A stretch of DNA of 64,000 nucleotides, taken from assembly GCA_021234155.1 (NCBI GenBank), contig JAJEKV010000019.1, positions 2,007,200 to 2,071,199 of the forward strand, given 5' to 3'. The translations under genes and the position numbers were made by a program. The notes under the pieces are model-generated. The model was not told where the DNA came from, searched no databases, and worked only from the letters and a program-made list of their open reading frames with translations. The DNA is from Isoetes taiwanensis (taxonomy: Eukaryota; Streptophyta; Lycopodiopsida; Isoetales; Isoetaceae). This document shows positions 10,832 to 20,250 of this stretch, piece by piece (the stretch's first letter is position 1; every line of letters begins with the position of its first letter).

Positions 10832-12172
10832 ATGATGGCCCGCACCAAAACGTACCCGCAAGGAAGCCTAGACAAAGCGGATCCTCCGGCGCCCGGTACC
10901 GGCCTCTTCGAGAGAGTCTTCGAGAACGCCTTCTCCATGAAGGCTTAATCTTCTTCGAAAGCGAGGAAGCTGTGGATCGGACGGAGCGACCGCATTGCAA
11001 GCTTGTAGAGGATGACCGACCGGACATCATGCACCAAATCCTTGAGGAGATCGCACAGGAGGAGGGAAGAAGCGAGGGGAGCAAAGAGGAGCAGATAGGG
11101 CGATCCAACAGCCCGGGGAGCAACAGGGTGAGGACACCCACCCACGTGAGGATAGCGGGGAGCAAGCGGACCAATCAACGTTTTCAGAGCAACCCCAGGC
11201 TGAGATCCACCTGCAGGAAGAGCAAGGAAGAGAAGAGCAGCAGCAGCCAACACTCAGCCCCGCAGAAGAAGCCGATCTTGCACGCTTCATCAGCAAGTAT
11301 GAAGCCAAAGAGCGCCGCCGGGAGCAGAGGACGAAGAGTCGGGAAGATGACTCGACCCCTGCCAGCCAGCCCAAAAAGAGGAAGGCCAAAGCCATTAAGG
11401 CGGGCAAGAGGAAGGTCGTGAAGATCGGCAAGTTTAGCCGGTAGGTCCCGCGGATCAACTAACCAACAGCGAAAGCGCACCCGCCCCTCACCGACGACTT
11501 CGGACGAGGATTACGCCCCCAATCCAGAGGGGCGAAGCTCTTCAAAACCCCTACCGTGGAGAAGGAGGTACCCGGAGGTGGCACCCGAGGAAGATCATTC
11601 CGAAGCAGCATCGAAGCCCCCACCTTTTCCAACGTGGGATAGGGTAAAAGCCCCGTGACCACAACGGGAGGCGTACGTGATAGACCCGGTCAAGGTCTAT
11701 CAGAAGAAGATCAAGGAGCACAACGCGTACATGGTGAAGTGGGAGGCATATAATGCCTACTATCGTGAACACAGTGGTAAGAACTATCGGCGGACATCCG
11801 GACAAGAAGTCGACCTTGAAGCCACCGCCACCCGGGCCCAAGCCTCCCCGAGCACCAGGTAAGAAGCGGAGCAAGAAGAAGAAGTTGGAGGACAGAGCCC
11901 TCAAGGAGATCCGCCACTTCCAGAAGAGTTACGGACTCTTGATCCCCCGTGCGCCGTTCCAACGCTTGGTTCGTGAAGTCATACAGGAATACAACACGGA
12001 TATGCGAGTAACCGACGAAATGTTCTTTGTGCCTACAGGGGAGGCGTGAGAGGCAAAAATAGTGCAAACATTTTGAAGATTCAACGGCTACCGCTGCAAA
12101 GGTGCCAAGAGGGTTACCCTCATGAGGCAGGATATGTATCTTGCCAGGCACATCAAGGGAGAACGGCCTTGA
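10832..12172 (+). pseudogene. Accessory gene A: histone H3-family (centromeric-H3-like) protein, broken
   Basis: The first codons read MMARTKTYPQG, which is the histone H3 N-terminus (ARTK). A long insert follows: an acidic stretch (FFESEEAVDRTE...ILEEIAQEEG), a Gln/Glu-rich stretch and a basic, nuclear-signal-like segment (KKRKAKAIKAGKRK, near 11370-11420). The histone fold lies at about 11880-12172. It has [11 protein letters not shown] (alpha-N), [14 protein letters not shown] (alpha-1), then EA.EAKIVQTF (alpha-2) and AKRVTLMRQDMYLARHIKGER (loop 2 and alpha-3). From family knowledge, [10 protein letters not shown], LLIPxAPF and RVTLMR.D are typical of plant CENH3, while PFQRLVRE and ARxIxGER are typical of canonical H3. 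Frames change at least three times. In-frame stops lie at 10946, near 11657, at 12047 (where H3 often has Cys) and near 12080. Undetected introns could explain some of the breaks. Confidence 0.75.
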
Positions 12173-12319
12173 AACCGTTTTTGTAAATAATGAACATTTT
12201 TGCTAATATAAAGAATTTTTGTGTAAATAAAGTGTCAGATCTTGTTTAAATAAGTTAAGATATCGATTCCTAGCTTTTGTTTTAGGTAAATTGGAGCTTT
12301 GAGCAAAATTGAGATGATG
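12173..12319 (+). other. Module A 3' end and module spacer
   Basis: AT-rich sequence after the histone-like stop, with TTTGTAAATAATG and AATAAAG words that could serve as a polyadenylation region. The first palindrome of module B begins directly after it. No coding content is seen. Confidence 0.4.
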
Positions 12320-12385
12320 TCTCACACGTCGCGCCAGGACAGAAAATGAGATTCTCATTTTCGGGCTGGGCGCAACGTGTGAGAC
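12320..12385 (+). repeat. 66-nt palindrome, copy 3 (module B)
   Basis: Nearly perfect palindrome: TCTCACACGT/ACGTGTGAGA outside, GCGCC/GGCGC in the middle, GAAAATGAGA/TTCTCATTTTC at the centre. It starts 1934 bp after copy 1, and copy 4 follows at 199 bp, the same spacing as in module A. Confidence 0.95.
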
Positions 12386-12518
12386 CATGCCCAAAAATGC
12401 CCAAAACAGCTCCAAATCGACCAAATAAGGGGTCAATTTGGCCTAACTCGATGAGTTTAGTGGAATTACAGCCTTAGATCACTTAAATTGAGTAAGCCTA
12501 GCCCAATTAGGACCCATG

Positions 12519-12584
12519 TCTCACACGTCGTGCCAGGACAGAAAATGAGATTCTCAAAATCGGTCTGGGCGCAACGTGTGAGAC
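12519..12584 (+). repeat. 66-nt palindrome, copy 4 (module B)
   Basis: Same structure as copy 3, with a GTCGTGCC variant on the left and TTCTCAAAATCGGTC in the centre, so the central stem is shorter while the outer ten pairs are kept. Conservation of the outer stem across all but the first copy suggests it matters more than the centre. Confidence 0.9.
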
Positions 12585-12772
12585 CTCGTACCATTTTCTT
12601 CACCAAATGATCTCCAAATTGTTGCAGTAGGTTCAGTAGTTCAGTAGTTGTTCTTAGCATGCTCAAACCCTAGAAATAGTCTTCAAACTTGCAATTGCAT
12701 CCCTTAATAGATCAGAATCACCTGATCTCAGTAAAATCTAGGTCATCCAAAAATTAGGGTTTCCCCCAATTC

Positions 12773-12780
12773 TATAAATA
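12773..12780 (+). promoter_or_regulatory. TATA box of accessory module B
   Basis: TATAAATA lies 122 bp before the ATG at 12895 and about 190 bp after palindrome copy 4. Like module A, the leader contains AGGCGATCTTC and a GAGGCGCTT word. The arrangement palindrome-199 bp-palindrome-TATA-leader-ATG is the same in both modules. Confidence 0.6.
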
Positions 12781-12894
12781 AGTTCCCCAATTCTCATTTA
12801 GCACCCTGCAAATTTGCTCTCCACTGCTTAGGCGATCTTCCAGCTCCTTGAGGCGCTTCTGCATCCGTCTGTTACTCCCTTCCTTGCTAGATCA

Positions 12895-14408
12895 ATGGCC
12901 ACTGCCGACGGGGGCGATGGTGCGGCGCCCGGTGCCTATGTCTTAGAGGGCGGATGTCAACGACATCTTCCAAGTCTTTGGGAAAGAAATTGATATCCAA
13001 GCTACACTAAATGCAACCCCAGCATATAGGCAAGTGCTAGCAGAGTTTCAAGCCAGGGTAGGACCCTCCCTTATTCAGGTCCCTCCTTGCATAGGATATT
13101 TCGTTCCCCGGCCATCCCTTCAAGCAGCCTTGGGTGATGTCCCCAACATCGCCAAGTATTTAACCAACAAGGCAGAGGGCTGCGACTACATGGTCCCCGG
13201 CAAACAACAGACCAAGTACTTCTCTTACACCGCCCTAGCCATCTTCTTATCCCACCGCGGCCGAAAACCAAATGGGGCAACCTCTATCTTTTCGATGGAG
13301 GTGGACCCCATAGCAGCCCAAGCAGAAGAGCAGATGCTTCTGCAGTATCAGCAAGAGCAAGAAGCAAGGGAAGAAGGAGAGGAGTCAGATGACGAGGAAT
13401 ACACGGAGCTCGACTCAAATGAAGAACGGGCGCCAAGCAGAGCAGAGCTGATCAACTTCGGGCTTGAGGCAAAACATCGAGTTGCTCCCCACTTGGGCTA
13501 GGCATCCCAAGCCTAGCCCCTATCATCATCAAGCGGAGAGGAGTATCTACTCCTGGCGACATCGAGAACCTTCGAATGCGAGGAGAGGAGCTCAAATTGA
13601 ACGAACTGCTCCACCAACTGCGGCAGACCGACATGGGACGACTTCATCGTCCGGGGGGAGCCTCGGACTTTCGCTTCAGGTCGAGGAGAAGGCGACACCT
13701 ACGGGAAGCGACACCCGATATCAAGCCCTCAAAGAAAGCATCGGGCAAATGATGGACGGGGGGCTGCCAACGAGGGAGGAGGAGTTCCTCGCCCTCCAAG
13801 AACAGATGGGGATCCGCGGGAAAACCACGAGCATCTTAATGCCCAGGCCTTCGACACCACCCCCGGCAAGAGGAGGAGGAATCGACCTCAGGAGAGTCGA
13901 CTCCACAATTGAAGACTACCGGGAGCTAACGGAGATAGAGGTCGACGAGTACGCCGGGCGGCACAGAGCAGGAGGCCAAACAAGTGGAGAATCATCCGCG
14001 ACGCACAACGACAGGTCGCTCAGGTACTACTTGCCGCTGCTGCTGGATGGGAGGATAGCGGTAATACACCGCAAGTTCAGTCCCAGAGGGGAGGAAGGGG
14101 TGTTCATGCTGATTGCACTCTCGGGCTTCGGCAGGCATGCTCGCATAGCGGCAAACGTTGACTATGCTGTTCTGGTCAAGAGAGCAATGGCACTCGACCT
14201 CTTCGACTTCGCCATACCCCATCGACGTCAGGCGAGATTGGCGGTGACTGCGGCCCTTACATCCGACCGCAGAGTGGAAGACCTGGTGAGAGCCTTACAG
14301 GGAGGCTCGTCGGCAAGCATCATCAGGAACTTGGGTCACTCGGTAGGGACGGCCCAAGTTGAGAAGTTTCTTGAAGACAACCCGTCTTACCGGCGATTTC
14401 AAGATTAG
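12895..14408 (+). pseudogene. Accessory gene B: unrecognised protein, broken
   Basis: The likely start is MATADGGDGAAPG at 12895. After a frame change the coding continues as DVNDIFQVFGKEIDI, then through 13034-13501 with a globular part (PPCIGYFVPRPSLQAALGDVP...YFSYTALAIFLSHRGRKP) and an acidic patch (EEGEESDDEEYTE). A further frame, 13464-14408, carries PTREEEFLALQEQMG, a SLRYYLPLLLDGRIAVIHRK block and helical segments near the end (NVDYAVLVKRAMALDLFDF, then RRVEDLVRALQGG). Composition and length suggest a real protein of about 480 residues, now split by two or three frameshifts or spliced. I recognise no domain and find no histone fold. Its module structure matches that of the histone-like gene, so the two probably act together. 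Confidence 0.55.
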
Positions 14409-14580
14409 TTAGACTCTTGATCCCGGAAACTTTTTGTACTAAAATATTATATGATATATGAATATAAATTCTGTTGCACTTTAAATGTTTTGTTGATGTA
14501 TTTTTGCCCCACAATTATACCAACAAACATAAACAATGCAAGAGAACAAAGGAAACTAACCATATAGCTATGAATCACTT
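14409..14580 (+). other. Spacer between accessory region and gag, with possible splice acceptor
   Basis: AT-rich spacer. The gag frame is open only from 14560 and has no ATG at its beginning. The word TTGTGTATGCAG ending at 14590 would suit a splice acceptor, so gag may be translated from a spliced transcript or from the internal ATG at 14686. Which one cannot be decided from sequence. Confidence 0.35.
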
Positions 14581-16500
14581 GTGTATGCAGCGAGAGGCCT
14601 AAGCGCAGGGGAACAACAACTGCGAGAACTTATAGATGAGCAGACCCCGCCCAGACCACCCCCGGCAAGGAACCTATTTGAAGATATGGAACCCATGACC
14701 CCAGAGGAGGAGATATCCCAGATGAGGACGGACCTTGAGCAGATAAAGGCCTTGCTGTCTGCGCAAGCAAGAACGGGTTCGGTGGGCAATGCTCAATTGC
14801 CACAAGCACCAGTTCGGAAAACAGGAAGAGACAAGAAGAGGAGCAAGAGAAGGAGATCCCCGAGCTCGGATTCCTCCGACTCAAGCTCAGACTCAGACTC
14901 CGAGGAAGAGGAAGAGCAGGCCCAGGACCGAACAGATGCAAGGCAAAGGAACACTGAAGAGGGAAGGCAGAGGAACACCCCAGATGGACGACAAAGAGAC
15001 ACCAGGGCCTCTGACTACCAGAAGAAGGTAGATTCCGCGCTGGGCAATGTATGGAAGGCCCGCAAACTGGAACAGTTCTCGGGGGAGAACATGTCAGGAT
15101 TAGAAGCAGAGGCATGGCTGGACGAAATGAGTGAGTACGGCAATGCTTATGGCATGAAGGATAAAGACAAAGGAAGAGTGGCAACAGCCAACTTGAAAGG
15201 AGCCGCACGGATTTGGTGGAAGGGTTATGCAAAGGCACATGGCTTAAGCAGGGATGCTTGTAAGTTCAGGAAGTTTGCTAAAGCCTTCAAGCGCCATTAC
15301 GTCCCAAGGGAACATAAGTCCAGTATGATGCAGCAGTTCTATAGGTTGCAGCAAGGCAACAAATCAGTCCAGAAATATACAGAGGAATTCATGAGGCTAA
15401 GGCTGTATGTGCCAAAGTTGGGAGAGAAGCATGCAGTTGAAAGTTATATTGAGGGGCTGAATGAGGAGATCCGCAAGCTTGTGAGGGCAATAAACCCTAA
15501 GACAGTATCAGAAGCAGAGTCCAAGGCTATAAGCTTGCAGGGGACGGGACCTCAGAATAGCGGGCAGAAGCAGCAGTATTTCCAGGATAAAGGCAAGGCG
15601 ACAGGAAGCTATAGCCCTAGGGCAGCCAGTCCAGGTCCAGCTAGAGCCCCACATGGTGGCAACCAGGGGAAACAGCAGGAGAAGAAGCAGGTGTCCTTCA
15701 AGGACAAGCAGGAGGGGTCAAACTACTCCAAAGCAGTGCGATCCTTTTTGCAGGCGATGCCCAAGGAAAAGAGACAGGAGTGCATAGAAAAGCAGCTTTG
15801 CTTCAGGTGCTTCCAGCCAGGCCATAGGACAGCAAACTGCCCCTACGTCATGAGTGCAGCTCTAGCGGAGTTGGGAGATTGGGACGCTCTGTCTGACGAC
15901 GACGGCGAGGAAGGCCGCGACTACATTCAGGGTGAGTGCCATATCTTTGCCGCAATAGATACAGAGCAAGCAGAGAGCCAGTATAAAGTAATTTCCACAG
16001 TAGGGAAGGCCAAGACCAAGTCCTTCATAGTCTTGATAGACTCAGGAAGTAGCCATAACTTTGCATCCCCCAGAATGGTTCAGATGTTGAAGTTGAAACC
16101 ACTAAAGTCAAAGCCAAGGCCCGTTGTCTTAGCAAGTGGTGCAGTAAGGCAGACGGCAGGCAAGAGAATTAACTTCGACATCGACTTGCCAGGGATTAAT
16201 ATCCAGATGGGGGCAGAAGTAATGGGCATTGGCAAGTACGACTTGATCATAGGAATGGAGTACCTTGGACCAGCAGGGGCCATTATTGATTGTGGAAAGC
16301 AGAAGGTGACCTTCCCAACGCCCGACGGCAAGATCATTGAGATAACAGGTAAGGAAGTTGTTCCCATCATGCATTGTATGTCTTCTAAACGGATGTTCAA
16401 GTGCATCAAGAGTGAGCAAGTGGCATACATCTTCAAGCTTGAGATTAGTGAGCCGGAATCGGAGGGAAGCAAAGAAGACAAGGTGCTCAGCAAGTTCTGA
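14581..16500 (+). CDS. gag: gag and aspartic protease of the young chromovirus
   Basis: One long frame of about 639 codons. The N-terminal part is charged and partly disordered ([17 protein letters not shown] near residues 95-112). The capsid-like part follows, with [29 protein letters not shown] and [15 protein letters not shown] zinc knuckle [14 protein letters not shown] (CX2CX4HX4C) lies near residue 412. The retroviral-type aspartic protease follows, with the catalytic motif [10 protein letters not shown] near residue 483 and a later [10 protein letters not shown]. The frame starts without ATG; the first in-frame ATG is at 14686. It ends TGA at 16500, and the RT continues in the -1 frame, where an open frame overlaps the stop. 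This is either a -1 frameshift signal or a one-base mutation; plant chromoviruses usually have one continuous gag-pol frame. Confidence 0.93.
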   Translation: MYAARGLSAGEQQLRELIDEQTPPRPPPARNLFEDMEPMTPEEEISQMRTDLEQIKALLSAQARTGSVGNAQLPQAPVRKTGRDKKRSKRRRSPSSDSSDSSSDSDSEEEEEQAQDRTDARQRNTEEGRQRNTPDGRQRDTRASDYQKKVDSALGNVWKARKLEQFSGENMSGLEAEAWLDEMSEYGNAYGMKDKDKGRVATANLKGAARIWWKGYAKAHGLSRDACKFRKFAKAFKRHYVPREHKSSMMQQFYRLQQGNKSVQKYTEEFMRLRLYVPKLGEKHAVESYIEGLNEEIRKLVRAINPKTVSEAESKAISLQGTGPQNSGQKQQYFQDKGKATGSYSPRAASPGPARAPHGGNQGKQQEKKQVSFKDKQEGSNYSKAVRSFLQAMPKEKRQECIEKQLCFRCFQPGHRTANCPYVMSAALAELGDWDALSDDDGEEGRDYIQGECHIFAAIDTEQAESQYKVISTVGKAKTKSFIVLIDSGSSHNFASPRMVQMLKLKPLKSKPRPVVLASGAVRQTAGKRINFDIDLPGINIQMGAEVMGIGKYDLIIGMEYLGPAGAIIDCGKQKVTFPTPDGKIIEITGKEVVPIMHCMSSKRMFKCIKSEQVAYIFKLEISEPESEGSKEDKVLSKF

Positions 16501-17954
16501 AGCAAATAGCTAAGCTGATCACGGAGTTCCATGATCTCTTTCCAGATGAGATCAAGCAGCTCCCTTCTTATAGGGGAGTCGAGTGCGAGATAGCACTCGA
16601 ACCGGGAACAAAGCCAACAAGCAAGGCTCCATATAGGATGACAACACAAGAGTTGTCGGAGCTAAAGAAGCAGTTGCAAGAGCTGCTTGACCTAGGTTTC
16701 ATTAGACCTAGTGTTTCGCCATTTGGAGTGCCCATTCTCTTCGTCAAGAAGAAGGATGGCAGTTTAAGGATGTGCATAGACTATAGGCAGCTGAATAAGC
16801 ACACTATTAAGAACAAATATGCGCTCCCAAGATCAGATGACTTGATGGATCAGCTACAAGGAGCAAGAATCTTCTCCAAAATCGACTTAAGGTCAGGTTA
16901 TCATCAGATCAGGATAAAGGAAGAAGATATCCATAAGACCGCCTTCAGAACGCGGTATGGGCATTATGAGTTCACGGTAATGCCTTTCGGCTTATCGAAT
17001 GCCCCCGTGACGTTCATGAGGCTCATGAACGACATCTTCAGGGAGTTTTTAGACACCTTTGTGATTGTTTTCTTTGATGACATTTTGGTGTATAGCAGAT
17101 CCCTTGAAGAGCACGTACAACACTTGAGAAGAGTGCTGGAGAAGTTGAAGAGGCACCAGTTGTACGCCAAGTTGTCGAAGTGCCACTTCACAACAGAGAA
17201 GGTGGAGTATCTCGGTCATGTGATCTCAGCAGAAGGCATCTCGACGGATCCTGCAAAGATTGAAGCCGTCATTCAGTGGCCGGCGCCGAAGAATGTGCAT
17301 GAAGTCAGAAGCTTTCTCGGCCTAGCAGGGTACTACAGGAAGTTCGTGAAGAACTTTGCTAAGATAGCGGCCCCGTTAACGGACTTGACGAGGGCGGAGA
17401 AAGTGAAAGATTGGGCGGAACATTGGCACAAGAAAGCCCAAGCAGGGTTTGAGTTGTTGAAGGAAGCTTTAACAACCGCCCCAGTCTTAACCCTGCCAGA
17501 CCCGGAGAAAGACAAGCTTGTAGCAACAGACGCAAGTAAGATAGCTACAGGTGCAGTGCTTATGCAAGAAGAGCGTGTGGTAGCGTATGATTCCAGGAAG
17601 ATGAACGATGCAGTTGTCAGGGCATTAAGAATTTGGAGGCACTACCTGTTGGGAAGGAAGTTCCAGTTGGATACAGACCACCAGAGCCTCCAATATGTAT
17701 TCACGCAACCACACCTCAACCTGAGGCAGAGAAGGTGGATGGAGTTCCTTGAAGAGTATGACTTTGACATAGTCTACAAGCGAGGGAAGCTCAATGTGGT
17801 AGCGGATGCGCTTTCAAGGCATCCCCTGACAACTAGAGTGCATTGCAACGCAATTTCGACCCTCTCCAGCGACTTTGGTAAGAAGATTGAAGATTCCTTG
17901 CCAACGGATGTGGATTTCAAGGAAGTATGGGCAAGCCTCTCTAAAGGAGGCTAG
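16500..17954 (+). CDS. pol: Reverse transcriptase and RNase H of the young chromovirus
   Basis: The frame is open upstream of the first ATG (16638), beginning [21 protein letters not shown] blocks are [76 protein letters not shown] and the catalytic [10 protein letters not shown], followed by [10 protein letters not shown]. Note FFDD where YVDD or FIDD is usual. RNase H follows with [32 protein letters not shown] and [10 protein letters not shown], ending at [11 protein letters not shown]. The RNase H segment lacks the usual ...ERNYPTHDKELLA stretch after RKMNDA, so about ten residues seem deleted. It ends at TAG 17952-17954, ahead of the integrase in another frame. Confidence 0.95.
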   Translation, partial: KQIAKLITEFHDLFPDEIKQLPSYRGVECEIALEPGTKPTSKAPYRMTTQELSELKKQLQELLDLGFIRPSVSPFGVPILFVKKKDGSLRMCIDYRQLNKHTIKNKYALPRSDDLMDQLQGARIFSKIDLRSGYHQIRIKEEDIHKTAFRTRYGHYEFTVMPFGLSNAPVTFMRLMNDIFREFLDTFVIVFFDDILVYSRSLEEHVQHLRRVLEKLKRHQLYAKLSKCHFTTEKVEYLGHVISAEGISTDPAKIEAVIQWPAPKNVHEVRSFLGLAGYYRKFVKNFAKIAAPLTDLTRAEKVKDWAEHWHKKAQAGFELLKEALTTAPVLTLPDPEKDKLVATDASKIATGAVLMQEERVVAYDSRKMNDAVVRALRIWRHYLLGRKFQLDTDHQSLQYVFTQPHLNLRQRRWMEFLEEYDFDIVYKRGKLNVVADALSRHPLTTRVHCNAISTLSSDFGKKIEDSLPTDVDFKEVWASLSKGG

Positions 17955-19380
17955 AGCGGATAAGGAGCGGGGAAGCCTTTAAACATTATAAGAAGGAAGG
18001 CAACCTGTTGTACCATAAGAACAAGTTTGTGCGTGCCCAATCATCGGTGTAAGGAAATTGATCCTCCACGACACGCACAACAGCCCAATAGCTGGCCATG
18101 CGGGATTCATGAAAACATATTTCAAAGTGCGCAGCAGCTATTATTGGCCAGGAATGAAGAAGCAGGTAGCTCGCTACATCAAGGAATGCCAGCTATGTCA
18201 GCAGACGAAGGCAGAGCAGCTTCGAATTCTAGGAGCATTAGAGCCATTAGCGGTGCCAAACGCTAAGTGGGAGGCGATTAGCATGGATTTCATCACAGGA
18301 CTCCCAAGGACCGTAAGAGGGAAGGATGCTTTGATGGTAGTAGTCGACAAGTTGTCGAAAATGGCACATTTTGTGCCTTGCAGGACCACAGATACGGCTA
18401 TGGACACAGCGAAGCTCTTCACCAAAGAGATCTTCAGGCTTCATGGCATGCCAAGGGAGATTATCTCCGACAGGGATCCGAAGTTCATGAGCGCCTTTTG
18501 GCAAGACCTCTTTGCGACAATCCAGACGAAGCTATCCATGAGCACGGCGTATCATCCTCAGACGGATGGCCAGACGGAGCGGACCAACAGGATTTTAGAG
18601 GACATGCTACGAAACTATGTCTGGAATAAGCAAGGTATGTGGGAAGAATTTATTCACTTGGTGGAGTTTGCCTATAATAGCACCAAGCAGGAATCATCCC
18701 AAATGTCGCCATTTATGATCAATTACGGCTATCAGTGCCTAACTCCAGACACTTGGCACAACCCCGTGTCAAAAGTGGAAGTTTCGCAGCAGATGTTGGC
18801 CGATATGCAGCAGCTTGTGGAAGAAGTTCGAGGGTATCTGCTGGCAGCAAGAAGTCGTCAAAAGAGCATCGCCGACAAGCATCGAACAGTAAGAGAGTTC
18901 AAAGTTGGAGATGATGTTTGGCTCAAGATCAAGGTGAAGCAGGCGAAGCTCAGAATCGGGAACTGCAAGAAGCTTGCTCCAAGGTGGGCTGGACCTTTCA
19001 GAATAGTCAAGAGAGTAGGTAATCAATCCTACAAGTTAGACTTGCCAGCACACCTAAAGATTCATAAGGTCTTCCACGTGAGTTTGTTGAAGAAGCATAC
19101 TCCAAATCCAGACGAAGTCTTGGACACTCCAACGTTGTTGGAAATGATGGAGGAGGAGTTGGAGATAGTCCCAGAATTGATTCTTGATAAAGCTTTCAAG
19201 AAAACGAGGAGGTCAGAATTCCTCCAGTATTTGGTCAAGTGGAAACACTTACCAGTGGAAGACGCGACGTGGGTACTTAAGAAAGATTTAGTAAAGCAGT
19301 ACCCACAGTTTATGGAGCAATGGGACGGCAAGGTCATCTCCGAAGAAATCGGCTCAGGCATGTCGATATGTGTAGATTAA
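17955..19380 (+). CDS. pol: Integrase with chromodomain of the young chromovirus
   Basis: The open part is 18058-19380. Upstream, 17975-18050 encodes FKHYKKEGNLLYHKNKFVRA in another frame, so the N-terminus is frameshifted near 18048. The HHCC module is LHDTHNSPIAGHAG...CQLCQQTK. The DDE core has MDFITGLPRTVRGKDALMV (first Asp), ISDRDPKFMSAFW (second Asp) and TDGQTERTNRILEDML (Glu). The DNA-binding region has VGDDVWLKIK and LAPRWAGPFRIVKRVG, then HKVFHVSLLKKHTP. The C-terminal chromodomain (LILDKAFKKTRRSEF, YLVKWKHLPVEDATWVL) keeps the central Trp of the aromatic cage but lacks the usual aromatics at the two other positions, like group II chromodomains. Such domains direct chromovirus integration to particular chromatin. 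Confidence 0.95.
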
Positions 19381-20237
19381 GTCTATGTGTAGTTAAGATT
19401 AATCTACGCATGCAACCTATGCTAGGTATGGGTCGCATGCGTGTTACCGATGATGAGACCACTACGGTGATCTCTAGGGCGTGGTGTAATGTCAATGTAG
19501 GCATGACCCGCGTTTTCGCTTTGAAAGTGGAAGGTAGATTAGAAAGTCTACTCACGTCCCACGGAAGTAGGCGACCTCGAGAGAAAGGAGGTCATGAAGG
19601 AATGCATCGATAGGAAAAGCACCTCTAGCCCCATATATGCTTTGATAGGAGGAATCGGGCCTTCCGCCCCCACATCTGGGGAAGGACCTATCCTCCCGCC
19701 ATTTGGGCAACTAGGGTGTAGGCATGGCGGCATATAGGCATATAGGTCTTTGTCTCCACGGCCATAATGGAAGATTCACCCTCTTCCCAGGAGATTAGCC
19801 ATGCATCCATGTAGATAGGTGGGGTGGTCACCATATAACCAAAATTTTATTAATAATTAAATGATACTAACGTAGTGTCGACTTGCAGGCCAATAGAGCG
19901 CTCCGGAGGGCAAGGAGGTCGAGCTACGAAGACTTGCAACACAAATTTTGTTGCAATGTGTTGCAAGGAATGAAGAGGACCTCGAACGTTAATCTTAATT
20001 TTGATAAACTTAATTGTCATGTTAAGTGAATTATTGAGTAACCTGTTTTAATGATGTATGAATTGATAAGTTATTTCATAATATAATGGCGTGATAATCT
20101 CCTAAAAATATTACCTTTAAGGTAATCTTAATAAATGTGTGTAAGTATTATAGTAGTTATCTCATGTATCAGGTTGATTGCAGGTTAGGATGATTCCAAG
20201 GTGGGGAGACCCACGATGCTGCGGACAGCATCATTTC
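19381..20237 (+). other. 3' untranslated internal region of the young chromovirus
   Basis: No coding content is recognisable between the integrase stop and the polypurine tract. A second polypurine-like word, AAGGTGGGGAGA, occurs at about 20198-20209, upstream of the one that borders the LTR, within a local duplication of about 40 bp. Confidence 0.6.
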
Positions 20238-20250
20238 AAGGTGGGGAGAA
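20238..20250 (+). other. Polypurine tract of the young chromovirus
   Basis: AAGGTGGGGAGAA directly precedes the 3' LTR start TGTGACGT and would prime plus-strand DNA synthesis. Its position supports the LTR boundary chosen. Confidence 0.85.

Noticed and set aside
10737-11458. Minus-strand open frames of 100-145 codons opposite accessory gene A
   Set aside because: GC-rich sequence gives long antisense frames by chance; the plus strand has the ARTK start and histone-fold order.
14630-15238. 202-codon minus-strand frame opposite gag
   Set aside because: Antisense of the gag charged region; Ser/Pro/Leu-rich composition is the complement of Glu/Arg/Gly codons.
16500-16500. Programmed -1 frameshift between gag and pol as a firm call
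   Set aside because: I see no slippery heptamer with a downstream structure that I can support; a one-base mutation explains it as well.
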